DNA of 64,000 nt from Cognatundibacterium crateris (GTDB lineage: Bacteria > Pseudomonadota > Gammaproteobacteria > Burkholderiales > Burkholderiaceae_D): assembly GCF_010078235.1 (NCBI RefSeq), contig NZ_JAABOS010000006.1:124001-188000 (forward strand), written 5' to 3'. The notes under the pieces are model-generated. The model saw nothing but the letters and a program-made list of their open reading frames with translations, was not told the DNA's origin and did not search any database. Positions 42,316 to 50,417 of this stretch are shown in pieces (the first letter of the stretch is position 1; the number at the start of each line of letters is the position of its first letter). The position numbers and the translations under genes were made by a program.

Positions 42316-44022
42316 TTATTTTCCGCTGGCTTTGGCCTGCGCGCGTAATTGCATCAGACTCGCGCCTGGCGTAATCAGATTGCCGTCATATCGCAACTCG
42401 ATCAGCGCAGGCAACTGGTGGTCGCGTGTATGCTGCAGCGCGCGTTCCAGTGCCGGGCCGAATTCTGCCGTCGTCAATACGGTTTCACCACTCGCACCAT
42501 AGGCACGCGCCAACGCGGCAAAATCAGGATTATGTAATTCCGTGCCGGACACGCGTTCCGGGAATTCCCTTTCCTGATGCATGCGTATGGTGCCGTACAT
42601 GCCATTGTTAAACACGATGATGACGATACCGGCGCGGTATTGAACGGCAGTGGCCAGCTCCTGACCATTCATCATGTATTCCCCATCACCCGCAAATGTG
42701 ATCACGCAGCGCTCAGGTGCAGTGAGCTTGGCGGCCACGCCGGATGGCACGCTGTAACCCATCGCGCCTGAAGTCGGTGCCAGCTGGGTGCGCATTCCGG
42801 CATAACGGAAATAGCGATGGGCCCAGGTCGCGTAATTGCCTGCGCCATTGGTGATGATGCTGTCAGCCGGAGCCAGGCGCATGATGTCCTGCACCACTTG
42901 CCACAGATTGAGCGGCGCATTTTCTTTGGCAAAAATGGCGGGTTCCTGCTGCCAGGCGTGCAGTTCTGCTTTGGCTTCAGCCACGCTGTGCTGCCAGCGG
43001 GCGGCGCTTTCTAACTTGCCCTGCTTGCTGAGTTCCGACAGCGCATGGGCGAATTCCTTCATGCCGCTATTGATCATCAGCGGTGCCTGATACACGCGCC
43101 CCAGTTCCAGCGCATCGCTGTGCACATGTACCAGGGTTTGTTTGGGTATCGGGGCTTCGAGCAGGGTATAACCACCGGTCGTCATTTCACCCAGACGCGG
43201 GCCGATTGCGATCACCAGATCGGCTTGCTGTATGCGTTTTGCCAGTTGTGGGTTGATGCCGATGCCGACATCGCCGATGTAGTTAGGATGCGCATTGTCC
43301 AGCAAGTCCTGGAAGCGGAAAGCGCAGGCGACCGGCAAATGATTCAATTCCGCGAATTCCCGCAGTTGCGTGCAGGCGGTCTGATCCCAGCCACTGCCGC
43401 CCAGAATCAGCACGGGACGTTCAGCCGCCTCCAGCATGCTGCGTAACTGGCTCAGTTGTGCTGGCGAAGGGTAGGCCTGTACCGGTGTGTAATGCAGGGT
43501 ATCGGCCACTTCCACGGTCTGGGCCAGCATGTCTTCCGGCAGTGCCAGCACCACCGGGCCGGGACGGCCGCTGGTGGCGACCTGGAAGGCGCGCGCAATG
43601 TATTCGGGTACGCGGTCGGCGCGGTCTATCTGCGCCACCCATTTCGCCATCGGGCCAAACATGCGGCGGTAATCGATTTCCTGGAAGGCTTCGCGCTCCA
43701 CAAAATCATTGCCGACCTGACCGATGAACAGGATCATCGGTGTCGAATCCTGATACGCGGTATGCACGCCTATCGAGGCATTGGTGGCACCCGGCCCACG
43801 CGTGACGAAGCAGATGCCGGGCTTGCCTGTCATCTTGCCATACGCATCGGCCATAAATGCCGCACCGCCTTCCTGGCGGTTGATGATGAAGCGTATCGCG
43901 CTGTCATGCAGCGCATCCAGCACCGGCAGGTAACTCTCGCCGGGCACACCAAAAATTGTCTCAACTCCGTGTACGCGCAATGCGTCCACCACCAACTGAC
44001 CACCAGAGCGTAATGTCTTCAT
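42316..44022 (-). CDS. Thiamine-diphosphate-dependent enzyme, acetolactate synthase large-subunit-like
   Basis: ThDP enzyme of 568 residues with the three-domain acetohydroxyacid synthase fold. The catalytic Glu is in RQEGGAAFMADAYGKMTGKPG near residue 51. The middle domain has PVLILGGSGW. The ThDP/Mg motif is GDGEYMMNGQELATA, followed by VFNNGMYG. It lacks the partner small subunit gene, so it is probably not the main branched-chain amino-acid enzyme; relatives act on 2-oxo acids such as pyruvate, benzoylformate or oxalyl-CoA. No neighbour gives a substrate. It ends beside an 11-bp repeat block, and its promoter should lie within 44023-44343. Confidence 0.88.
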   Translation of the reverse strand: MKTLRSGGQLVVDALRVHGVETIFGVPGESYLPVLDALHDSAIRFIINRQEGGAAFMADAYGKMTGKPGICFVTRGPGATNASIGVHTAYQDSTPMILFIGQVGNDFVEREAFQEIDYRRMFGPMAKWVAQIDRADRVPEYIARAFQVATSGRPGPVVLALPEDMLAQTVEVADTLHYTPVQAYPSPAQLSQLRSMLEAAERPVLILGGSGWDQTACTQLREFAELNHLPVACAFRFQDLLDNAHPNYIGDVGIGINPQLAKRIQQADLVIAIGPRLGEMTTGGYTLLEAPIPKQTLVHVHSDALELGRVYQAPLMINSGMKEFAHALSELSKQGKLESAARWQHSVAEAKAELHAWQQEPAIFAKENAPLNLWQVVQDIMRLAPADSIITNGAGNYATWAHRYFRYAGMRTQLAPTSGAMGYSVPSGVAAKLTAPERCVITFAGDGEYMMNGQELATAVQYRAGIVIIVFNNGMYGTIRMHQEREFPERVSGTELHNPDFAALARAYGASGETVLTTAEFGPALERALQHTRDHQLPALIELRYDGNLITPGASLMQLRAQAKASGK

Positions 44023-44343
44023 TCTATTTTTTATCGTTGTTGGTCTTACCTGAACTGCCGCAGCAAGTTTGGGTAAGCCTGTGTTTTGTCAAAGGAAACC
44101 GTACGCTACCAGAAACTGCGCCATATTTGGAATGGAATCCATAGCCCTGATGCAGACTGGCTGACAGGCCATTTTGGCTTGGAAAGCCGCATGGAATATA
44201 GGTCTTCTATTTGAAAATCAGTGTTTTCCGATCTGTGCGGGCGTAGGGAAATCACAACAGCGGCAGCTGACTGCTCTTAGCCGGGATGGTGGCGCTATTC
44301 AGGCGCGGTGCGGATAATCAGGGCGGGATGGCCTGCTTTCGGT
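44023..44343. other. Intergenic region between the ThDP enzyme gene and rnpB
   Basis: Divergent control region. A 45-codon stretch lacking a good start (around 44083-44212, with RYQKLRHIWNGIHSP) might be a gene remnant, but I could not support it. Otherwise no gene is seen. Confidence 0.4.
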
Positions 44344-44349
44344 TACAAT
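44344..44349 (+). promoter_or_regulatory. -10 box of rnpB
   Basis: TACAAT lies 7 bp before the expected 5' end of RNase P RNA; no good -35 is seen. Confidence 0.6.
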
Positions 44350-44356
44350 AGCGCCC

Positions 44357-44704
44357 GAAGCAGGCCAGACAATCGCTGGTTGCCATAGCAATGTGGTGAC
44401 GGGAGGAAGGTCCGGACTCCACAGAGCAGGGTGACGGCTAACGGCCGTACGTTGAAAGTCGCAGGCTTAGCTTGCGATATAAGGCGAGGAATAGGGCCAC
44501 AGAGACGAGCGTATTTAGTTACGGTGAAACGCGGTAACCTCCACCCGGAGCAATTTCAAATAGGCACGCGTTGATGTGGCTCGCGGAGCGTGCGGGTAGA
44601 AAGCTTGAGCGGCGGAGCAATCCGTCGCCTAGAGGAATGATTGTCATAGTCGCTCATAGCAATATGAAAGACCGTAACAGAATCCGGCCTACCGGCCTGC
44701 TTTA
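44357..44704 (+). ncRNA. rnpB: RNase P RNA, bacterial class A
   Basis: The RNA component of RNase P, which trims the 5' ends of tRNA precursors. The start GAAGCAGGCCAGACAATCGC pairs with the 3' end (CCGGCCTGCTTT) to form helix P1. The conserved catalytic core pieces are present: GAGGAAGGTCCGGACTCCAC, then CAGGGTGACGGCTAACGGCC, ATAGGGCCACAGAGACGAG, GGTGAAACGCGGTAACCTCC, and near the end AGAGGAATGATTGTC and ACAGAATCCGGC. The length of about 348 nt is typical. Confidence 0.97.
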
Positions 44705-45004
44705 CTTCTAATTCACTTCTTGTCACCGTGCGCCTCAGCCTAGGGCTGACAGGCCGCAGCACATGGGCAAATCAGCCCGACCCACATCGTTTCCGGTTTA
44801 TTCACACCTGCTCACGCTCAGGATGAGATAAATCGATGTTTCATGCCAAAGTTTCAGGCAAAATCAAAAACACTGGTGTTACACTTAGCCGTTTTCTCGC
44901 TGGCGCCGCCGCCATATGTAGCAGTATGCAGCGCGGCAGGTGGTACACCAGGTCTGCCGTGTCTGATGACAAGCTTCGGCGTGTAAAGTTACCCATTACA
45001 ACAT
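44705..45004. other. Non-coding stretch after rnpB
   Basis: A CAGCC-tag-GGCTG hairpin at about 44740-44752 may end rnpB. A 56-codon frame (44836-45006, MFHAKVSGKIKNTGVTLSRF at its start) ends with a stop formed across the MITE junction; support is too weak to call it a gene. Confidence 0.45.
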
Positions 45005-45106
45005 AGGACTTACGCAAAATTGTCCCGGCAAGGCATGGCGACGCAGGCAGTACGCATAGTACGGCAAGGAGCCATAACGCCGCTGGGGCGGTTTTGCGTA
45101 AGTCCT
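45005..45106 (-). mobile_element. 102-bp MITE-like element, copy 3, with 7-bp target duplication
   Basis: Perfect 15-bp terminal inverted repeats (AGGACTTACGCAAAA / TTTTGCGTAAGTCCT) flanked by the direct repeat ACAACAT on both sides (44998-45004 and 45107-45113). Its reverse complement is about 93% identical to copy 1. No coding capacity. Confidence 0.92.
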
Positions 45107-45128
45107 ACAACATATAAAAACGAAACGC

Positions 45129-48100
45129 ATGGAGACAACAGGGATTAAAAAAGTGCGCGATGTGCCCTTGATGGCCTTCGTCATCTGCATCGCGTTAGTG
45201 TTGTTCGTCATCATTGCGCAAAGCTGGTGGTCGGTGCGGGAAGACCGTAGCCTGACTTTGGCCGATGCGCAGCAGAACAGTTATTTCACGGTGCGCATTC
45301 TGGAAGAGCATGCGGGCCGCGCCCTGAGTGAAGCTCTGCGTGAAATGGAAGCCGTCGGTGCTGAAATCCGTCAAAACCCCGGTAGTGCTGAGCAGGAAGC
45401 GCACTTGCAAAAAATCCTGCGCACCCAACATCAGGAAACCCAGTTTATCTATGCGATCTCGGTCTATAACGCCGCAGGTCTGCGCGAAGTAGCCAGCCGC
45501 CCGGCCGAGCAGGTGGCAACAGAAAAAAATCCCCAGAGCCATAGCCAGATCCATATCGCGACCTTATTAAAAAATCCTAAAGACCGGGGCCTGGCGATCG
45601 GTTCTGCTTTGAGGCTGGATGAGTCTGATCTGTGGATTTTGCCGGTGGCTCGCAATGTCTACAGTGAGGATGGTCGGCTGCTGGCGATACTTGAGGTGGC
45701 TATTCGTCTGGCCTATTTTCAGGATTTCTATGAACTGGTCGCGCGCGGCAGCGCTGCGGCAATTTCTCTGCACGACAGCAGCGGCAATGTGCTGGCCCGT
45801 GCGCCTTTCGATAAAGCTTATCTGGATACGCCACTCACACAAAGCAATGTGATGAAGGCGATTACCGATGCCAGTACCGAAGGCTCATTGCAGAGCGGCC
45901 CGCTGATGGGGGGCGCCGGGGAATATCTGTACACCTATCGCAAGATCACTGGTGTGCCACTGACGCTGGTGTATGCACGAAATATCGACGATATCCTGGC
46001 CGACTGGAATGGCCGGGTACGTCAAAGGACAATGTTTACCGCAACCACCGTGATCTTCATCCTGGTACTGGCGATCTTGTTGCTGATACAGCTCAGGCGC
46101 TTGCAGGAATCCAAGGCCAGGTTTGATGCGAGTGAGAGCCGTTACCGCCTGCTGTTTTCCGGCGCACAGGATGCCATCTTACTCATCAGCCGCGATTATT
46201 TGTATGTCGATTGCAATCCGGCTGCGGTCGCACTGTTGGGCCTGAATAATGAATCGCAGATTATCGGTAAGCCGGTCGGTTGTTTTTCTCAGACTGCACA
46301 GTCGGTTGCCGGTTTTGCGCAAACAGATCGCGATGAGCTGGTCCGATTGCTGGTAGACCGTGCATTTGCCGGTGTGCCGCAGCGTTTTGAATGGGTCATG
46401 ATCCGTAATGGTCAGCCTTATTACAATGAAGTCAGCTTAAGCCGGGTCGAGCTGAATGGCGAGATGCTGGTGTTTTGTGTGGAACGTGATATCAACTCAC
46501 GCAAGAGCACAGAGCGCCTGCTGGAAGGTCAGAATCGGCTGTTGCAGCTGATAGGCGGGAATGAAGATCCTATCTACATATTGAATGCGGTCTGTGACTT
46601 TGTGCAAGAGATGCGCCCGCAGTGGATAGCTGGCATACAGCTGCTGTCGGACGATCAGCGCACCTTTGTACAGGGCGTGGGCAAGCGTTTTCCGGAAGTG
46701 CTGCTGGATCAGCTGTCAGGCTTGCCGGTCACGCATGGGAATGGTATCTGGAGCGAGGCCGTGCTGGTGGCCTGTCCGGTTCAGAGTGATGATTTGCTGA
46801 GTGCGCCCAGCATGCAGTTTGTGAATCAACTGGAGTCCATCAGTCATTTGTGTTCGGCGAGTGCCTGGCCGCTGATGGATAAACACGGTCAGGTGCTGGG
46901 GGCGTTTAGTTTGCTGTTTCCGGCTAAGCCTGTGCTGAACGATGAAGACATGGGCCTGATTGGCATCATGATAGAAATCGCCAGTATTGCGATAGAAGGT
47001 CGCCGTTCCGAGAAAAAAATCCTGCAGCTCGCGCATTACGATGAACTGACCGGCTTGCCCAACCGCTTTCTGTATAACCAGCATCTGGCCAAGGCGCTGG
47101 CGCTGGCTGAACGTAACCGCAGCCGTCTGGCGGTCTTGTTTCTGGATCTGGATCGCTTTAAAAATATTAACGATACCTTTGGTCATGATGAGGGCGATAA
47201 GGTATTGCGCAGCGTGGCACAGCGTTTCCGTCACACCTTGCGGGAATCGGACATCGTGGCGCGCATTGGTGGCGATGAGTTTATTCTGCTGATCGATCAA
47301 TTCCACGAGCCGCGCGATCTGGGCGATATCGCCGACAAATTGCTGTATGAGGCCTCGCAGCCCTTTGAAATCGACGGACAGGAATGCCAGCTCAGCGCCA
47401 GTATTGGTATTGCGACTTTCCCGACCGATGGTAAAGATGCGCAGACGCTGCTGAAAAATGCGGATATCGCGATGTATCGCGCCAAGAACAAGGGAAAAGA
47501 TAATTACCAGTTCTATGCCTCGGAAATGAATACCCACACGGTCGAGCGGCTGGCCTTTGAGGCACGCTTGCGTAAGGCGCTGGAGCGACGTGAATTCGTG
47601 GTGTATTACCAGCCTAAGATCGCGGTCGACACCGGCATGATCGTTGGCGCAGAAGCGCTGGTGCGCTGGAATCATCCTGAGCGCGGCATCCTCTATCCGA
47701 ATGATTTCATCATGCTGGCAGAAGAGGCTGGTCTGATTCCACGTCTGGGTATGCTGGTGCTGGATATCGCCTGCCGCGATGTACTCAATTTCAGGCAAAC
47801 CGACCCGCAGTTCGGACGCGTTGCGATTAACTTGTCCGGCTCACAGTTCAATGATATCGGCTTGCTGGAAGAGGTCAAAAGTGTGGTCGATTTCTGGCGC
47901 GTGCCTGCGAATGCGCTGGAATTTGAAATCACCGAAAGCATGGTGATGCATAACCGGGAACAGGCGATCAAACTGATGGATGGCTTTAAAGATGCCGGTT
48001 TCAGTTTGTCTATTGATGACTTCGGTACCGGTTATTCATCGCTCGCTTATCTCAAGCGCTTCCCGGTCGACAGCGTGAAGGTGGACCGTTCCTTCATCAA

Positions 48101-48347
48101 AGATATTCCCGATGATCCGAATGACACCGCGATCGTACTGGCCATCGTCGCGATGGCACATACGCTGGGCCTGAAGGTCATTGCAGAAGGGGTGGATGCG
48201 CGCATGCAGCTTGATACCCTGCTCAACTTTGCCTGTGATGAATATCAGGGCTTTTACTTCAGCAAAGCGATCACCGCCAAAGACTTCCAGACCCTGCTGC
48301 AAAGGCAGGTCAGCAGCGGTCAGCCTATCGCAATCGATAGCATTTGA
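45129..48347 (+). CDS. Cache-PAS-GAF-GGDEF-EAL cyclic-di-GMP turnover protein
   Basis: Membrane sensor of 1072 residues. TM1 (about 14-34), a periplasmic double-Cache-like region (about 40-295), TM2 (about 302-322), PAS (about 340-460), GAF (about 475-620), GGDEF (about 640-800) and EAL (about 815-1065) follow in order. The cyclase motif is intact (ARIGGDEFILLID near 710-722), with an inhibitory I-site RESD five residues before GGDEF. The phosphodiesterase is also intact (EALVRWNH near 840, NLSGSQF, ESMVMH, DDFGTGYSSLAYLKRFP, KVDRSFI). Either direction of c-di-GMP change is possible. A MITE lies 22 bp before the ATG, and no good ribosome site is seen. Confidence 0.95.
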   Translation: METTGIKKVRDVPLMAFVICIALVLFVIIAQSWWSVREDRSLTLADAQQNSYFTVRILEEHAGRALSEALREMEAVGAEIRQNPGSAEQEAHLQKILRTQHQETQFIYAISVYNAAGLREVASRPAEQVATEKNPQSHSQIHIATLLKNPKDRGLAIGSALRLDESDLWILPVARNVYSEDGRLLAILEVAIRLAYFQDFYELVARGSAAAISLHDSSGNVLARAPFDKAYLDTPLTQSNVMKAITDASTEGSLQSGPLMGGAGEYLYTYRKITGVPLTLVYARNIDDILADWNGRVRQRTMFTATTVIFILVLAILLLIQLRRLQESKARFDASESRYRLLFSGAQDAILLISRDYLYVDCNPAAVALLGLNNESQIIGKPVGCFSQTAQSVAGFAQTDRDELVRLLVDRAFAGVPQRFEWVMIRNGQPYYNEVSLSRVELNGEMLVFCVERDINSRKSTERLLEGQNRLLQLIGGNEDPIYILNAVCDFVQEMRPQWIAGIQLLSDDQRTFVQGVGKRFPEVLLDQLSGLPVTHGNGIWSEAVLVACPVQSDDLLSAPSMQFVNQLESISHLCSASAWPLMDKHGQVLGAFSLLFPAKPVLNDEDMGLIGIMIEIASIAIEGRRSEKKILQLAHYDELTGLPNRFLYNQHLAKALALAERNRSRLAVLFLDLDRFKNINDTFGHDEGDKVLRSVAQRFRHTLRESDIVARIGGDEFILLIDQFHEPRDLGDIADKLLYEASQPFEIDGQECQLSASIGIATFPTDGKDAQTLLKNADIAMYRAKNKGKDNYQFYASEMNTHTVERLAFEARLRKALERREFVVYYQPKIAVDTGMIVGAEALVRWNHPERGILYPNDFIMLAEEAGLIPRLGMLVLDIACRDVLNFRQTDPQFGRVAINLSGSQFNDIGLLEEVKSVVDFWRVPANALEFEITESMVMHNREQAIKLMDGFKDAGFSLSIDDFGTGYSSLAYLKRFPVDSVKVDRSFIKDIPDDPNDTAIVLAIVAMAHTLGLKVIAEGVDARMQLDTLLNFACDEYQGFYFSKAITAKDFQTLLQRQVSSGQPIAIDSI

Positions 48348-48374
48348 TGCAGAACCGGCCGCCAGCGCCGCGGT

Positions 48375-48412
48375 GACGGCTTTTCCCGCCTGTAAAAAGC
48401 GGGAAGCCGTCG
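48375..48412 (+). terminator. Hairpin after the GGDEF-EAL gene
   Basis: GACGGCTTTTCCCGC pairs with GCGGGAAGCCGTC leaving a 2-nt bulge; no T tract, so it is a weak terminator or RNA-stabilising hairpin. Confidence 0.5.
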
Positions 48413-48449
48413 CTAAGATCGCTTAAATTCTTCCAAATTGTAAAAATTC

Positions 48450-48480
48450 AATGCCGGAAAATTCCGGCATTTTGTGTTTA
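48450..48480 (+). terminator. Second terminator before mraZ
   Basis: Stem AATGCCGGAA / TTCCGGCATT (48450-48459 with 48462-48471) followed by a T-rich tract. It insulates the dcw cluster. Confidence 0.8.
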
Positions 48481-48614
48481 TTTCTGAGGTCTCACTTGCA
48501 CAAAGCTGTGTAAGTCTTTCATTTATCTAAGAATTTTATTTTGGAAACATTTTGCATTGCGAGCTAAGTCATTGACTTCATTAAAGAAATTGCTTTTTTC
48601 GCCTGTAATTTTGC

Positions 48615-48643
48615 TTGACCATGTCTCATGCATCCTCTAAAGT
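48615..48643 (+). promoter_or_regulatory. Candidate promoter of the dcw cluster
   Basis: TTGACC (48615-48620), 17 bp, TAAAGT (48638-48643), about 105 bp before the mraZ start. The -10 overlaps the first MraZ box. Confidence 0.55.
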
Positions 48644-48677
48644 GGGCATTAGTGTGAAAAAGTGTAATTTTGTGGGA
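48641..48677 (+). promoter_or_regulatory. MraZ operator: four boxes at 10-bp spacing
   Basis: TGGGC (48643), TGTGA (48653), TGTAA (48663) and TGGGA (48673) start exactly 10 bp apart. MraZ of E. coli binds TGGGN direct repeats separated by 5 nt, so the geometry fits. The two outer boxes match fully, the two inner ones partly. Confidence 0.7.
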
Positions 48678-48747
48678 TAAAATCCCAGCATTCTTATATC
48701 TTCACCAAACCACTTCCGCGTACAAGTTCAGACAAAAGGTAAATAGC

Positions 48748-49176
48748 GTGTTTCAGGGTCCATCCGCACTCAATCTCGATGCGAAAGGCAGGATGAGTAT
48801 TCCTGCGCGCTATCGTGATGCCCTGAGCGAACGCTATCAGGGGCAAATCACCCTGACCCGTCATCCTGATGGTTGTCTGTTACTGTTTCCGCGCCCCACC
48901 TGGGAATCCCACCGTGAACAAATCGCTGCCTGGCCTATTCAGGCGCGCGACTGGAAACGTATTTTTCTTGGCAATGCCTTCGATGTCGACATGGATAGCG
49001 CAGGGCGCATTCTGCTGGCACCGGAGCTGCGCAATGCAGTGGGCATACAGCGCGACATCATGCTGTTAGGCATGGGCAGTCATTTCGAAATCTGGGATGC
49101 CGGTCGTCTGGCTGAGAATGAAGCCAATGCCAAAGCGGCAGGTGCCCCGGATGTTTTAAACAATTTCACTTTCTGA
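48748..49176 (+). CDS. mraZ: Transcriptional regulator MraZ
   Basis: DNA-binding repressor of the dcw cluster. From the GTG at 48748 the product has 142 residues, the usual length, beginning [24 protein letters not shown]. It contains two AbrB-like SpoVT repeats, [10 protein letters not shown] near residue 10 and [15 protein letters not shown] near residue 90. A longer frame from 48670 would start inside the operator and is rejected. Four TGGGN-type boxes and a promoter lie upstream, so autoregulation is expected. It is 9 bp before rsmH. Confidence 0.95.
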   Translation: MFQGPSALNLDAKGRMSIPARYRDALSERYQGQITLTRHPDGCLLLFPRPTWESHREQIAAWPIQARDWKRIFLGNAFDVDMDSAGRILLAPELRNAVGIQRDIMLLGMGSHFEIWDAGRLAENEANAKAAGAPDVLNNFTF

Positions 49177-49185
49177 TCGCGAGCA

Positions 49186-50148
49186 ATGACCAATCAGCAG
49201 GCGACAGAATTCACGCACACCACCGTGCTTTTGCACGAGGCGGTGGATGCCCTCGATTTGAGTGGCGAGCGTGCGCATGGCACCTATATAGACGGCACTT
49301 TTGGCCGTGGCGGGCATAGCCGCCTGATCCTGGAAAAATTATCGGAACGCGGTCGTCTGATCGCTTTTGATAAAGATACCCAGGCCATTGCCAATGCCGC
49401 AGAAATACGCGATCCGCGTTTTGAGATCGTACACAATAGTTTTGCGACCATCACAGAAGCGCTGGCGCAATTACAGATACAGCACGTAGACGGCGTGTTA
49501 CTCGACCTCGGCATTTCTTCGCCGCAGGTGGATGATGCCGCACGTGGTTTTAGTTTTCGGGCCGATGGTCCACTCGATATGCGTATGGATACCACCCGTG
49601 GTATCTCCGCTGCAGAATGGCTGGCGCAAGAAGACGAGGAAAAAATCAGGGAGGTTATTAAGAATTATGGGGAAGAACGGTTTGCTTTTCAGATTGCAAA
49701 GGCGATTGTTGCTTGCCGGAAAACGGATCCCATTACTGGAACCCGACAACTTGCACAACTGGTCGCACACGCCGTCAAAACTCGCGAGAAGGGTAAGGAC
49801 CCGGCAACTCGCACCTTTCAGGCTATACGGATTTACATCAATAAAGAGCTCGAAGATCTCGAAGTAGGTCTGGACGCCGCCTATGCGGCGCTGGCCCCGC
49901 AGGCACGCATGTCGGTGATCAGCTTCCATTCGCTGGAAGACCGCATCGTCAAGCAATTCTTTGCCTCTAAGGTCAAGGTCGATCAACCTGACCGCCGTTT
50001 GCCTATACGTCAGACTGAACTGCCGCAGCCCAAAATGCGGCTGATCGAACGTATCAAACCGTCTGAGCAGGAGATCGCCGTGAATCCGCGTTCCCGCTCA
50101 GCGATTTTGCGTGTGGCAGAGCGCTTGCCGGAGGGGAGCGCGCAATGA
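49186..50148 (+). CDS. rsmH: 16S rRNA (cytosine(1402)-N(4))-methyltransferase
   Basis: S-adenosylmethionine-dependent methyltransferase that modifies C1402 in the ribosomal decoding centre. Its 320 residues show the family pattern: [13 protein letters not shown], then [18 protein letters not shown] (SAM loop near 37), [35 protein letters not shown] and [16 protein letters not shown]. The first gene after mraZ in nearly all dcw clusters. Its TGA overlaps the ATG of ftsL (ATGA), so translation is coupled. Confidence 0.97.
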   Translation: MTNQQATEFTHTTVLLHEAVDALDLSGERAHGTYIDGTFGRGGHSRLILEKLSERGRLIAFDKDTQAIANAAEIRDPRFEIVHNSFATITEALAQLQIQHVDGVLLDLGISSPQVDDAARGFSFRADGPLDMRMDTTRGISAAEWLAQEDEEKIREVIKNYGEERFAFQIAKAIVACRKTDPITGTRQLAQLVAHAVKTREKGKDPATRTFQAIRIYINKELEDLEVGLDAAYAALAPQARMSVISFHSLEDRIVKQFFASKVKVDQPDRRLPIRQTELPQPKMRLIERIKPSEQEIAVNPRSRSAILRVAERLPEGSAQ

Positions 50149-50417
50149 CCAAGGTGAATATCGTGCTCGCAGCCTTACTGATCAGTTGCGCACTGCTGCT
50201 GATCAATGCGCAATATCAGGCCCGTCGCCTGTTTATTGAGCTCGAGCGCGAACAGACCCTGAGTCGTCAGTACGAATTGCAATGGACCCAGCTCAAACTG
50301 GATCAGTCAACGCTGGGTAAGCATTCCCGCATCCAGGCCACAGCGGCCAGTGAATTGAATATGCAGCCGATCACACCGGATCGCACCCAGTATTTGAAAG
50401 CGGTGGAAGTCAAATGA
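50145..50417 (+). CDS. ftsL: Cell division protein FtsL
   Basis: A 90-residue bitopic protein: short N-terminus, one membrane helix (residues about 4-22, [19 protein letters not shown]) and a periplasmic heptad-repeat coiled coil ([19 protein letters not shown]). It forms a complex with FtsB and FtsQ that activates FtsW/FtsI at the septum. The sequence of FtsL is poorly conserved, so the assignment leans on topology, size and position between rsmH and ftsI. It overlaps both neighbours by 4 bp. Confidence 0.92.
   Translation: MTKVNIVLAALLISCALLLINAQYQARRLFIELEREQTLSRQYELQWTQLKLDQSTLGKHSRIQATAASELNMQPITPDRTQYLKAVEVK

Noticed and set aside
41922..44022. Acetolactate synthase as part of the kinase-peptide locus
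   Set aside because: It is on the opposite strand, separated by a terminator and repeats, and has no functional link that I can see.
44083..44212. Possible protein remnant reading RYQKLRHIWNGIHSP upstream of rnpB
   Set aside because: No start codon with a ribosome site, only about 45 codons, and no family I could recognise with confidence.
44836..45006. 56-codon frame ending in MITE copy 3
   Set aside because: Weak ribosome site, and the composition is not convincing; kept only as a note about the insertion.
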